From: G963666945 sp963666945
GTDB taxonomy: Bacteria > Bacteroidota > Bacteroidia > Bacteroidales > Marinifilaceae
DNA length: 60,698 nucleotides
Assembly: GCA_963666945.2 (NCBI GenBank)
Contig: CAXXRT010000056.1
Coordinates: 1 to 60,698, forward strand
Reading direction: 5' to 3'
The translations under genes and the position numbers were made by a program. The notes beneath the pieces were generated by a model. The model did not search any database. It was not told the origin of the DNA and saw only the letters and a list, made by a program, of their open reading frames with translations. Shown here piece after piece: positions 11,290 to 20,750 of this stretch (position 1 is the first letter of the stretch; each line of letters begins with the position of its first letter).

Positions 11290-11324
11290 GAACTAAGCTA
11301 TGCAATGCCAATATCAATATATCC

Positions 11325-11380
11325 GTGAAGAACTCATTGAAAAAGCCAATGAGTTTCTTCACTTTCTTTTTCCAAACACT
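11325..11380 (+). terminator. Terminator of paralogue B
   Basis: GTGAAGAA-CTCATTG pairs with CAATGAG-TTTCTTCAC (small asymmetry), followed by TTTCTTTTT. The outer stem is the same as in paralogue A, so the terminator was duplicated with the gene. Confidence 0.82.
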
Positions 11381-11426
11381 GAAATCATAAAAAGGTCTAA
11401 ACCTTTATTCATTTACATACCCGCAG

Positions 11427-11538
11427 AGTAAAGAACAAAGCATATCACCTGACTACCACAGAAGGAATAAATGACGAACAAGCCACAGGATAAAGTAAAA
11501 TATTCCTATATTTAGCAGGTGATTTTTGTTCTTTTACT
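11427..11538. repeat. Imperfect inverted repeat flanking a putative promoter
   Basis: The left arm 11427-11451 (AGTAAAGAACAAAG..ATCACCTG) and right arm 11516-11538 (CAGGTGAT...TTCTTTTACT) are inverted copies with small gaps, separated by 64 bp. A weak -7 box TATATTTA lies at 11507-11514, just before the right arm, and the MutS-like start codon is at 11563. It could be an operator or a cruciform; nothing here decides which. Confidence 0.5.
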
Positions 11539-11562
11539 TTATTTATTTTTATTACTACGGAT

Positions 11563-13361
11563 ATGACAAAAACTGAGGCAAAACAATTCTATAACAACAA
11601 ACTTACAAGCTTTACCACCATTAGCACAAAACTTAAAAAACATTCAAAAATACTTTCATTATTACGATTAACAATATTCATATCCTTCGCCATAGCCATA
11701 TATTTTTGCCTTGTTGCACAAAATATGGACGCAGTAATCATTACATCCGTTCTATTCCCGGCAAGCTTTATTTTTATATTTATTCTTTATGAGAAGAACA
11801 AAAAGAAACTAACCTACTTCCAACATCTTGTAAAAATATGCAAAGATGAATTAAATGCTATTAATGGAAACTACTCAGCTTTTGACTCGGGAGAAGAATT
11901 CATTTCAAACCAACACTATTACAGCTACGATCTTGATATATTCGGAGAAAACTCCCTGTTCAAATCCCTTAACAGAACAGTTACTGACTATGGAAAGAAT
12001 ACTCTTGCAGATTTTCTTTTAAAACCGAACACCAGCAAAGACAGTATACTAAACTTTCAGGAAAGCATTAAAGAACTTTCCGCAGATCCTGAATTAGCCA
12101 TGAATTTCAGGGCAACAGGAATGGGGACCAGTGACAAAAAAAAACGACAAAAAAGACATACTGGACTGGGTAAATTCCGAAAACCTGATATCCTCCTCGA
12201 AATGGAAAAAGATAAGCATGTACATTATTCCATCCATCAACATTTCACTAATCATTCTTTGCTCCCTGGGATACATACCTTTCAACCTTGTATTACTTCT
12301 GGCAATTTTTTTATTCCTTGCCTCCGGATATAATGTCCGGAAAATAAACAGATTACACAACAACATAAGCAGACAAAACAGAACACTCCAGAAATATTCC
12401 AAACTTCTGAACATTATTGAAAACCTTAATACCAAATCAGAATTACTTAACAAGATAAAGGAAAGTACGAACAGCAAACATATTGCCCACAAAGAACTAA
12501 AAAGATTATCAGCCCTTATCGGGGCACTGGACAACAGACTAAATATTATGCTGGGAGTACTTCTCAACATATTTTTCCTATACGACTTCCATATCATCCA
12601 CAGAATGGAGAAATGGAAAAAACACAACAAAGATAATGTCTCAAAATGGTTCGCGGCAATTGGAAAAATGGATGCCCTCTGCAGCATGGCAACCTACGCA
12701 TTCAACAACAATCACACATACCCCATACCAACGGATGATTTTATCCTAAGTGCCGAGGATATGGGACACCCCCTAATCCCTGAAGAATCAAGAACAGACA
12801 ACAGCATATCAATTAAAAATATTAAAGAAATAATAATAGTCACAGGTCCCAACATGGCAGGAAAAAGCACATTTCTGAGGACCGTAGGAGTAAATATGGT
12901 TCTTGCAATGACGGGACTTCCCGTTTGCGCAAAAAACTTTTTATTTAAACCAATGAACATTTACAGTTCTATGAGAACAACCGATTCTTTAGGCAAAAAC
13001 GAATCCTATTTTCATGCAGAACTAAAAAGATTAAGCACCCTTATAAAAGAACTGAAGGAAGGCCATTCTTTCTTTGTAATCCTCGATGAGCTGCTAAAAG
13101 GAACGAACTCACAGGACAAACTGAACGGTTCCAGAGAGTTCATTAAAAACATACTTAATTACAACAGCACAGGCCTTATTGCCACCCACGACCTTCCTCT
13201 TACCGACATGGAAGACACATACCCCGACAACATAAGCAACAAATGTTTTGAAGTAGAAATATCGGGCAAAGAAATATTCTTCGACTACAAATTAAAAGAC
13301 GGGGGTAACAAGGAATATGAACGCCAGTATTTTAATGAAACAAATGAATATAATAGAATAA
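11563..13361 (+). pseudogene. Membrane-anchored MutS-like ATPase, two homopolymer frameshifts
   Basis: MutS-family protein without the N-terminal mismatch-recognition domains. Residues 1-85 hold two hydrophobic segments (around ILSLLRLTIFISFAIAIYF and VIITSVLFPASFIFIFIL). A second hydrophobic pair lies near residues 220-265. The C-terminal ATPase has Walker A GPNMAGKSTFLRTVG, Walker B VILDELLKGTNSQD and the switch histidine ATHDLPL. The A9 run at 12134-12142 breaks the frame; A8 restores SDKKNDKKDILDW. A second break in the G5 run at 13301-13305, once repaired, gives DGVTRNMNASILMKQMNIIE and a stop at 13361. The apparent extension to 13474 over rnhA is therefore an artefact. About 598 residues. 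Known from Bacteroidota but with no established function. Confidence 0.87.
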
Positions 13362-13395
13362 AGTATTTTTATACTTTTGTAAAAAATAAAGATAC

Positions 13396-13881
13396 ATGGC
13401 TACAAAAATCACAATATATACCGACGGAGCAGCAAGCGGAAACCCGGGACCGGGGGGCTACGGAACAGTTTTAATGTCGGGGAACCACAGAAAAGAACTC
13501 TCGGAAGGATTCAGACTGACCACAAACAACAGAATGGAACTTCTGGCCGTAATAAAGGGTCTTGAAGCCCTGAAAAAAGACAATTGCGAAGTCACCATAT
13601 ACACCGACTCAAAGTATGTTGCCGATGCCGTAGAAAAGAAATGGGTATTTGGCTGGGAAAAAAAACAATTCAAGGGGAAAAAAAATCCCGACCTATGGAT
13701 TCGCTTCCTTGCTATATACAGAAAACACACGGTTAAATTCGTTTGGGTAAAGGGTCATGCCAACATACCTGAAAACGAACGCTGTGACCAGCTGGCCGTT
13801 GCCGCCTCACAATCAACAAATCTTTTAATAGATAAGGCATACGAAAGCACAAACAAAGAAAATTCAAATCAACTTTTCTAA
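13396..13881 (+). CDS. rnhA: Ribonuclease HI
   Basis: Removes RNA from RNA-DNA hybrids. The 161-residue protein has all four catalytic acids: D10 (IYTDGAASGNPGPGGYG), E48 (NNRMELLAVI), D71 (IYTDSKYV) and D131 (NERCDQLA), plus H121 in WVKGHANIPENE. Length is typical of E. coli-type RNase HI, with a short polar tail. It starts 34 bp after the corrected end of the MutS-like gene. A TACTTTTG box just upstream (13371-13378) could be its own promoter. Confidence 0.96.
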   Translation: MATKITIYTDGAASGNPGPGGYGTVLMSGNHRKELSEGFRLTTNNRMELLAVIKGLEALKKDNCEVTIYTDSKYVADAVEKKWVFGWEKKQFKGKKNPDLWIRFLAIYRKHTVKFVWVKGHANIPENERCDQLAVAASQSTNLLIDKAYESTNKENSNQLF

Positions 13882-13963
13882 CAGAGCACCAACGAAATAG
13901 CCATGGAAAAATATTCTTCAGACAAAATTTTAATATTTTTAGAGAAATATTTCAATAATTCTA

Positions 13964-13971
13964 TACATTTG
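13964..13971 (+). promoter_or_regulatory. Putative -7 box for the threonine dehydrogenase gene
   Basis: TACATTTG fits TAnnTTTG. It implies a leader of about 120 nt before the ATG at 14097. No good -33 TTTG is visible. Confidence 0.5.
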
Positions 13972-14096
13972 CAGCAATTATTGAGGTAAATATCATATAA
14001 ATACGCAAAACAGACAGTTCTTTACAAAGACAACTAATTCACTAATTAAAAGGGATATACAAGGCTTTGCAAGGAACAATAATAAAAAATTAGGAT

Positions 14097-15065
14097 ATGA
14101 AAAATATACTTGTTTTAGGTGCCGGTGGTCAGATCGGTTCGGAATTAGTTCCATATCTAAGAAGCATTTACGGAAACAACAATGTTGTTGCAGCCGATAT
14201 CAGCATAGATAAATGTAAAGCTCTTGCAGAAGACGGACCATTTGAAGCAGTAGATGCACTTGATACAAACAGCTATATGGGAGTTGTTAGAAAACACAAA
14301 ATCGACGCAATCTACAACCTTGTTGCATTACTTTCCGCTACCGGAGAAAAAGATCCTTTGTTGGCATGGAAAATCAACATGGGTGCACTAACCAACTCAT
14401 TGAATATTGCAAAAGACAACAATTGTGCAGTGTTCACTCCATCATCTATAGGGGCTTTCGGAAACAATACTCCTAAAGACAATACTCCACAGGATACAAT
14501 TCAAAGATCAAGCACTACCATTTACGGTGTTTGTAAAGTATCGGGAGAATTATTAAGCGACTACTATCACCACCGTTTCGGCGTAGATACAAGAAGCGTA
14601 CGTTTCCCTGGTATCATTTCTTACGTTACCCTTCCTGGTGGAGGAACAACAGACTATGCCGTTGAGATTTATTACGATGCAATCCGTAAAGGCTCTTTCA
14701 CTTCAAACATTGCAGAGGGAACATATATGGATATGATGTACATGCCTGACGCCCTTAATGCAGCCGTTCAGCTAATGGAAGCAGATCCAACAAAACTTGT
14801 TCACAGAAACAGTTTCAACATTGCCTCTATGAGCTTTGAGCCAGGACAAATTGCTGCTGAAATCAAGAAGCATATCCCTGAATTCAGACTTGACTACAAT
14901 GTTGACCCTGTTAAGCAAGCCATAGCAGAAAGCTGGCCAAACAAAATGGACGACAGCTGCGCAAGAGCAGAATGGGGCTGGGCTCCTAAATACAACCTTG
15001 AGTCAATGACTAAAGACATGCTTGAAAAAGTAAAAGAAAAATTTGAACTTGGTGTCATTAAATAA
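14097..15065 (+). CDS. L-threonine 3-dehydrogenase, short-chain (epimerase-like) type
   Basis: NAD-dependent oxidation of threonine to 2-amino-3-ketobutyrate. The 322-residue extended-SDR protein has the Rossmann motif GAGGQIG (8-14), a serine in TPSSIGAFG (114-122), and the catalytic Y143-x3-K147 in TIYGVCKVSGE. RSVRFPGIISYVTLPGGGTTDYAVEIYYDAI, seen in two stretches, is characteristic of the UDP-galactose-epimerase-like threonine dehydrogenases known from Bacteroidota and psychrophiles. The partner kbl (2-amino-3-ketobutyrate CoA ligase) is not next to it. Single gene with its own leader and terminator. Confidence 0.85.
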   Translation: MKNILVLGAGGQIGSELVPYLRSIYGNNNVVAADISIDKCKALAEDGPFEAVDALDTNSYMGVVRKHKIDAIYNLVALLSATGEKDPLLAWKINMGALTNSLNIAKDNNCAVFTPSSIGAFGNNTPKDNTPQDTIQRSSTTIYGVCKVSGELLSDYYHHRFGVDTRSVRFPGIISYVTLPGGGTTDYAVEIYYDAIRKGSFTSNIAEGTYMDMMYMPDALNAAVQLMEADPTKLVHRNSFNIASMSFEPGQIAAEIKKHIPEFRLDYNVDPVKQAIAESWPNKMDDSCARAEWGWAPKYNLESMTKDMLEKVKEKFELGVIK

Positions 15066-15071
15066 AACTTC

Positions 15072-15102
15072 CAGCCCGGTTATTCCGGGCTGTTTTTTTT
15101 TT
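15072..15102 (+). terminator. Terminator of the threonine dehydrogenase gene
   Basis: CAGCCCGG / CCGGGCTG stem, loop TTATT, followed by T10. Confidence 0.95.
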
Positions 15103-16065
15103 AGATTCACAACTACAAACATTATCTCTCTACACAAAAAATATTCCGACTAACCGGTTTTCCCGATTTCACTATCAGATGATTTATTCCTATTAAATTC
15201 CAACACCTCATCAACCATATGACTTTCCGGACAATTAGAGAACCTTTTTAAAACCTCACACCAGCTTCCCCTGCAGATCTTACGTATTCCAAAAGATCAC
15301 AATCAAAGAAAAGACAAGCCCAGAAATAGACAGATATCAGAAATTAAATCAAGTCAAAAATTGTTTTCCAATAATATCAACGCAAGAATTATACGATCAG
15401 ATAAGTTCTCAACATCGCCAACTTGTTAATAACATTTCAACAAATTACCAACATAGCTATTTTAATAACTCAACTATATTCCTTTATCTTATTGAATTTA
15501 TGACTATTAACAAGTTATAAATTGTCAACAAATCACAATATCAACAAAAAAGGAAAACTGTTAATAATACTGTTCAATAGCAATATTTCCATCATAAAAA
15601 ATAAATAAAACCTCTTAAAAAAACCTCTTAAAAAGAATTTACTAAAACACATCCCCAACAACTATAAGTTGTTAATAACATTTCAACAAAATACCAACAC
15701 AGATATTTCATATATCCTACAACAACCTGATATCTTATTGATTCACCGCCTACTAACAACATATCACTTCTCAACAAAACACCATACTAACAATATCGAT
15801 CCGTTTGTTAATAACTCTTTTAGTAAATTATTTCCAAACAAACAATAGAAAATAAAAAAACTATTTATCCAATATTCACAAAACAGCACAGAACCCTTGA
15901 TTTCACAATAAAACAAGCAAAAATCACCAAAAAAACATAAAATATTCTTCTCAAAATATTTTACCAAACCCAGCAATAAAATAATTTTATAACTTTGCCT
16001 GACTCATAAAATACGATGAGTCTTTACGAACAGAAAGTATTGTAAACTAAATAAATTATAAACAG
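15103..16065. repeat. Gene-free AT-rich region with tandem 246-bp diverged repeats and TGTTAATAA boxes
   Basis: No credible gene lies here. Four same-strand TGTTAATAA boxes lie at 15424-15432, 15559-15567, 15670-15678 and 15806-15814. Boxes 1/3 and 2/4 are 246 and 247 bp apart. The sequence around box 1 (15421-15463, GTTAATAACATTTCAACAAA and ACCAACATAG) recurs at 15667-15709 with about five differences, and TATCTTATTGA recurs about 60 bp later in each unit. The region is thus a diverged tandem duplication, roughly 15421-15666 and 15667-15912. A reverse partial box (TATTAACAA) is at 15505-15513. TGTTAATAA differs from the DnaA box TGTGGATAA at two positions, so an origin or a DnaA titration site is possible but unproven. 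Confidence 0.55.
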
Positions 16066-17055
16066 ATGAAAGTTGCAATTGTTGGGGCCACAGGCCTTGT
16101 AGGCAGGAAAATGCTGGAAGTTCTGGAAGAACGCAATTTTCCGGTTAGTGAGCTATATCCAGTAGCCAGTGAAAGATCAGTAGGTAAAGAAATATCCTTT
16201 AAGGGCAAGAAATACACGGTCATGGGCATGCAGGAGGCAATAAACATAAAACCGGACATCGCAATTTTCTCTGCAGGAGGAACTACCTCAACACAATGGG
16301 CACCAAAATTTGCAGAAGCAGGAATTACAGTAATTGATAATTCCTCAGCATGGAGAATGGACCCTACAAAAAAACTTATAGTTCCCGAAATAAATGCTTT
16401 CGAACTAACAAAAGAAGACAAGATAATAGCAAACCCAAACTGTTCGACTATACAGATGATGGTTGCCATCGCACCCCTTCACAAGAAATACACCATCAAC
16501 AGACTCATTGTCTCTACCTACCAGTCAATCACAGGCAGCGGAGTAAAGGCAGTAAGACAGATGGAAAACGAAAGAAAGGGGATTAAAGGAGAAATGGCTT
16601 ATCCACACCCTATTGACAAAAACTGTATTCCTCACTGCGACGTATTCGAAGACAACGGATACACAAAAGAAGAAATGAAGCTTGTTAACGAGACATGTAA
16701 GATTCTTAACGACGAGAACATCAAAGTAACAGCAACAGCCGTAAGGGTACCTGTTGTTGGCGGTCACTCCGAATCTGTAAACCTGGAGTTTGAGAACGAA
16801 TTCGACCTACAGGAAGTAAAAGACCTACTAAACGAGTCAGAGGGAATAATCCTTCAGGACGATCCACAAAACAACCTCTACCCTATGCCAAGAATGGCTC
16901 ATGACAGGGACGAAGTATTTGTCGGAAGAATAAGAAGAGATTTTTCAAGGGAAAAATGCCTTAACATGTGGATAGTAGCAGATAACCTGAGAAAAGGAGC
17001 TGCAACAAATGCAATCCAGATAGCTGAATATATAAAAGACAACGACTTGGTATAA
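16066..17055 (+). CDS. asd: Aspartate-semialdehyde dehydrogenase
   Basis: Makes aspartate semialdehyde for lysine/diaminopimelate, threonine and methionine synthesis. 329 residues: NADP-binding GATGLVGRKM (7-16), NSSAWRMD (92-99), catalytic Cys126 in ANPNCSTIQM, and the GGHSES motif with its active-site histidine. Full length and intact. It has its own terminator, so it is probably monocistronic. Confidence 0.97.
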   Translation: MKVAIVGATGLVGRKMLEVLEERNFPVSELYPVASERSVGKEISFKGKKYTVMGMQEAINIKPDIAIFSAGGTTSTQWAPKFAEAGITVIDNSSAWRMDPTKKLIVPEINAFELTKEDKIIANPNCSTIQMMVAIAPLHKKYTINRLIVSTYQSITGSGVKAVRQMENERKGIKGEMAYPHPIDKNCIPHCDVFEDNGYTKEEMKLVNETCKILNDENIKVTATAVRVPVVGGHSESVNLEFENEFDLQEVKDLLNESEGIILQDDPQNNLYPMPRMAHDRDEVFVGRIRRDFSREKCLNMWIVADNLRKGAATNAIQIAEYIKDNDLV

Positions 17056-17070
17056 AAATGATAAATAAAA

Positions 17071-17112
17071 AAATCCAAAGACCAACACATTGAAAGTCTT
17101 TGGATTTTTTAT
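17071..17112 (+). terminator. Terminator of asd
   Basis: AAATCCAAAGAC / GTCTTTGGATTT stem with a 12-nt loop and a T-rich tail. Confidence 0.88.
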
Positions 17113-17419
17113 TCCTTTCCCACCCCTTACTTCTGCAAAAACACATTGCATACTATCCTTCAAACAGGTTTATCACAAAACCACTTCCGTAATTGCCATT
17201 AATTACAGAACAGGAATATATTATATACACAACAAAGCTGTCTTCCGTTTTTTTATAGAACGTACATAAGTACAATTAAATAAAAATAAACCATTGTTGC
17301 ATATTTATTCGTATTTGTGAATAAATTTCCAATCCCCATAATCCCCGACAAACCTCCATAAACACAAGCACATTAACAAATCACAGCAGAAAAACATTAT
17401 TTTATTTTAAAGAATTACT

Positions 17420-17536
17420 TGCATATATGGAATATTTATGCATATATTTGCACCCATAATTCATATTTATGCACAGGGGTGCAAAAAAAAGAATAAAGAA
17501 TGGCTAACGAATGTATAATCCACAGACTATACATTC
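17420..17536 (+). promoter_or_regulatory. Putative arginine-operon promoter, ArgR-like operator and leader hairpin
   Basis: A -7 box TATATTTG (17443-17450) is flanked by two exact ATATTTATGCA repeats (17432-17442 and 17463-17473). Upstream, TGCATA at 17420-17425 forms an inverted pair with the first TATGCA. TGCATA/TATGCA half-sites around a promoter resemble ArgR boxes in general form. The leader also contains a 9-bp hairpin, GAATGTATA / TATACATTC (17509-17517 and 17528-17536). The assignment to ArgR is inference from the downstream genes. Confidence 0.5.
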
Positions 17537-17560
17537 CAAAACAAATTAATAAATGAAAAA

Positions 17561-18163
17561 ATGAAAATCAATGTAACTGTCGCATCGGAAAAGCATCTAA
17601 AATTCGTTAAAGACATTAACGATGCCATCGACAATGCTGCCAAGGCAAGGGGCACCGGTATAGCAAGAAGAACTGATGAGTACATTGCGACTAAAATTAA
17701 GGAAGGCAAGGCAATTATTGCCCTTAACATGGAGGAGTTTGTGGGCTTTTGCTACATAGAATCGTGGGATCACGAGAAATTTGTAGCAAACTCAGGTCTT
17801 ATTGTCTCTCCTTCGTACAGGGGACTAGGTATTGCAAGAAAAATCAAGGAGGAGGCATTTATGTTATCGTTGAAAAAATTCCCAAAGGCTAAACTATTTG
17901 GATTAACTACAGGCCATCAGGTCATGAAGATTAACTCCTCTTTGGGTTATGTTCCCGTGACTTTTGCCCAGCTTACAGAAGACGAACAATTCTGGAAAGG
18001 TTGTCAGTCTTGTGTCAACTACGATATCCTTACAAGAACAAATCACACAAAATGTCTTTGTACTGCAATGGTTTATGATCCTACCTCAAACCAGAAGACA
18101 AGTCATGTCATGCAACGAAGATCTTTTATCGCTTCTCTTATAAGAAGACTCCGAAGAGCCTAA
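17561..18163 (+). CDS. GNAT acetyltransferase, candidate N-acyl-glutamate synthase of the arginine operon
   Basis: A 200-residue GNAT protein. The acyl-CoA binding loop is SYRGLGIARKI (85-95), preceded by the strand SGLIVSPS. Residues 120-165 carry conserved LTTGHQVMKINSSLGY and a cysteine pair region (WKGCQSC). As the first gene of the arginine cluster it most likely makes N-acetyl- or N-succinyl-glutamate, the first step. Which acyl group is used cannot be read from the sequence. The usual argJ or two-domain argA is absent here. The basic tail (RRSFIASLIRRLRRA) is unusual. Confidence 0.75.
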   Translation: MKINVTVASEKHLKFVKDINDAIDNAAKARGTGIARRTDEYIATKIKEGKAIIALNMEEFVGFCYIESWDHEKFVANSGLIVSPSYRGLGIARKIKEEAFMLSLKKFPKAKLFGLTTGHQVMKINSSLGYVPVTFAQLTEDEQFWKGCQSCVNYDILTRTNHTKCLCTAMVYDPTSNQKTSHVMQRRSFIASLIRRLRRA

Positions 18164-18503
18164 TCATTTATTACATATTAGCTTATTGTAATTCAGGCAG
18201 AAAGATAAATTAATCAATCTGTGCGATACTGAAAAACATAGCAATTAAGATATAAAAAGATAAGCCCATAGTGTATTTATTTATAAACAATAAAAGCATT
18301 AATGCGGTTGTTAAAAATAAAAGGGAACATACTGATAGTGTATCTTTTTATGAACACACAGAGCCATAAATAAATTAACAAAAGGGAGTCAGGAACTACT
18401 AATAACAAATACAGTAAAATAAAAAATTGGACAGGTCAAAATACCTGTCCAAAGCTGATAAAAAAAGCAAAACAATGACTCAAAACAAAAAAAATAAGAT
18501 AAA
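18164..18503 (+). promoter_or_regulatory. 340-nt spacer before argG with a direct repeat and a strong hairpin
   Basis: No gene seen. A 22-bp direct repeat (ATAGTGTATTTATTTATAAACA at 18268-18289 and a variant at 18335-18356, 18 or more matches) is spaced by 67 bp. A 10-bp perfect hairpin, TTGGACAGGT-CAAAAT-ACCTGTCCAA, sits at 18427-18452, 52 bp before the argG ATG. It lacks a T-tract on the plus strand, so it is not a simple terminator in the sense direction; on the minus strand a T-tract does follow. It could be an RNA-level control element for argG. Confidence 0.5.
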
Positions 18504-19712
18504 ATGAATAAAAAAGTTGTACTAGCATATAGCGGAGGATTAGACACCTCATACTGCCTTAAATACCTGACAGAAGAAAAGAATCTTGATGTTTACACTG
18601 TTATTGCCAATACAGGAGGATTCAGCAAGAAAGAACTTGAGGACATTGAAAACAAGGCCTATGCTCTGGGAAGCATAAAGCACACAAGCCTTGACGTTAC
18701 AGATGAATATTACCAAAAATGTATAAAATACATGGTTTACGGCAATATCCTGAAAAACAATACATACCCCATATCGGTAAGTTCGGAAAGGGTATTCCAG
18801 GCCATAGCAATCATTAAATACGCAAAGAAGATTAATGCCGACTATGTTGCTCACGGCAGCACAGGTGCAGGTAACGACCAGATAAGATTTGACATGACCT
18901 TCAACGTATTGGCTCCGGATATAGAGATATTAACCCCGACAAGGGATGAAAAACTGACAAGGGAATACGAGATAAATTACCTTAAAAAACACGGATTCAA
19001 CTACATTGAAAATCAGTGCCAGTACTCCATAAACAAAGGACTTTGGGGAACAAGCATAGGTGGCAAAGAAACACTTTGCTCATCAAAGACTCTTCCCGAA
19101 GAGGCCTATCCTTCCCAGCTTGAGAAGAAAGGAAGCGAAGAACTATGTCTTCACTTTGTAAAGGGAGAACTTAAGGGTGTTAATGGAAAGAACTTTAAGA
19201 ACCCTGTAGAGGCAATACTTGAGGTAGAAAGCATAGCATCTAAATACGCCATTGGAAGGGATATGCACATTGGCGACACCATTATTGGAATTAAAGGAAG
19301 GGTCGCTTTTGAGGCCGCTGCACCAATTGTCATAATAAAAGCACATCATATGCTTGAAAAACACACACTTGGCAAATGGCAACAACACTGGAAAGAACAA
19401 CTGGCCAACTGGTACGGTATGTTCTTACACGAAAGCATGTATATGGATCCCGTGATGAAGAACATAGAGGCATTCCTTGAAGACAGTCAGAAAACAGTCA
19501 GCGGGAATGTATGCCTGAAGCTTATGCCCTACACCTTCCAGATGATAGGTATAGAAAGCGAGCACGACCTTATGAACTCCAATTTTGGAGAATACGGAGA
19601 ACTTAACAATGCATGGACCCACGAAGACGTAAAAGGCTTCAGCAAGATCGCCGGCATGCATCTTAAGTTATACAATTCAGTCAACGGACTTAATCTCATA
19701 GACAATGATTAA
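18504..19712 (+). CDS. argG: Argininosuccinate synthase
   Basis: Joins citrulline and aspartate using ATP. 402 residues with the PP-loop AYSGGLDTS (8-16), VAHGSTGAGNDQIRF (about 113-127) for citrulline and aspartate binding, and the later QCQYSINKGLWG and YEFGAA-equivalent regions. The C-terminal half, with KGRVAFEAAAP, is complete. Its stop overlaps the argC start by 8 nt (ATGATTAA), showing tight translational coupling. Length is normal for the Bacteroidota form. Confidence 0.97.
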   Translation: MNKKVVLAYSGGLDTSYCLKYLTEEKNLDVYTVIANTGGFSKKELEDIENKAYALGSIKHTSLDVTDEYYQKCIKYMVYGNILKNNTYPISVSSERVFQAIAIIKYAKKINADYVAHGSTGAGNDQIRFDMTFNVLAPDIEILTPTRDEKLTREYEINYLKKHGFNYIENQCQYSINKGLWGTSIGGKETLCSSKTLPEEAYPSQLEKKGSEELCLHFVKGELKGVNGKNFKNPVEAILEVESIASKYAIGRDMHIGDTIIGIKGRVAFEAAAPIVIIKAHHMLEKHTLGKWQQHWKEQLANWYGMFLHESMYMDPVMKNIEAFLEDSQKTVSGNVCLKLMPYTFQMIGIESEHDLMNSNFGEYGELNNAWTHEDVKGFSKIAGMHLKLYNSVNGLNLIDND

Positions 19713-20667
19713 AGCAGCAATAGCAGGAGGCGCGGGATATACCGCAGGTGAACTGATAAGAATACTTATCAATCACCCCTGTGCAGAACTAAAATACATT
19801 CACAGCAATTCCTTTTATGGAAAAGACTTACACCAGGTACATCACGACCTTATAGGCGAGACTGACCTGAAATTCACCGATATAGACTTCAGCAATATCG
19901 ACGTACTGTTCCTGTGCATGGGTCATGGCAAATCGGGTGATTACTTGAAATCGCACAATATCCCTGAGGATGTAAAAATAATTGATCTAAGCAATGAGTT
20001 CAGACTAAAAGAAGATGCACAAGACTTTGTTTACGGTCTTCCGGAAATAAACAAAGAAAAGATAAAATCGGCCCAAAAGATAGCCAACCCCGGTTGCTTT
20101 GCCACGTCAATAGAGCTGGGGTTGCTACCACTTGCCGCCACTGGAAAACTAAAAGGCGATGTGTATATAAACGCCATCACAGGCTCAACCGGTGCAGGCC
20201 AGAAGCCTGGTACAACAACCCACTTTAGCTGGAGGGATTCCAATCTTTCCACCTATAAGGAGTTCACTCATCAGCACATGGATGAAATAAAGGAGACCCT
20301 GAAGTCGTATCAGAAAGATATAGCGGATATCCATTTTATACCAATAAGAGGATGCCACACAAGGGGAATACTCGCAAGTATAATAACAGATTGCCACATG
20401 GATATCGGCGATATCTACGATTTATATCAGGGCTGGTATTCCCATCATCCTTTTGTGCATGTAACAGACAGTGAAATAAGCCTTAAGCAGGTAGTCAACA
20501 CAAACAAGTGCGTGATAAATATAAAAAAACAGAACAACAAAGTACTTATCGTCAGCACAATCGACAACCTGATTAAAGGAGCATCCGGTCAGGCCATCCA
20601 GAATATGAACCTTATGTTCTCACTGGAAGAAAACGCAGGACTAAAACTTAAGCCAACGGCTCACTAA
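19705..20667 (+). CDS. argC: N-acyl-gamma-glutamyl-phosphate reductase
   Basis: Reduces acyl-glutamyl phosphate to the semialdehyde with NADPH. 320 residues: AGGAGYTAGELIRIL nucleotide loop (7-21), catalytic Cys131 in ANPGCFATS, GSTGAGQKPG, and HFIPIRGCHTRGI. The substrate may be the succinylated form, as established in Bacteroides fragilis; the sequence alone does not say. It starts inside the argG stop. Confidence 0.96.
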   Translation: MIKAAIAGGAGYTAGELIRILINHPCAELKYIHSNSFYGKDLHQVHHDLIGETDLKFTDIDFSNIDVLFLCMGHGKSGDYLKSHNIPEDVKIIDLSNEFRLKEDAQDFVYGLPEINKEKIKSAQKIANPGCFATSIELGLLPLAATGKLKGDVYINAITGSTGAGQKPGTTTHFSWRDSNLSTYKEFTHQHMDEIKETLKSYQKDIADIHFIPIRGCHTRGILASIITDCHMDIGDIYDLYQGWYSHHPFVHVTDSEISLKQVVNTNKCVINIKKQNNKVLIVSTIDNLIKGASGQAIQNMNLMFSLEENAGLKLKPTAH

Positions 20668-20750
20668 ATTGAATTTAACAGCTCCATAAACTGGAAACAA
20701 AAACATATTAAACCAGTTATAAGGACTCAAAAAACAAAAAAAATAAACAT

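Noticed and set aside
13362..13474. C-terminal extension of the MutS-like protein over rnhA
   Set aside because: It is produced by an extra G at 13301-13305; the corrected frame ends at 13361.
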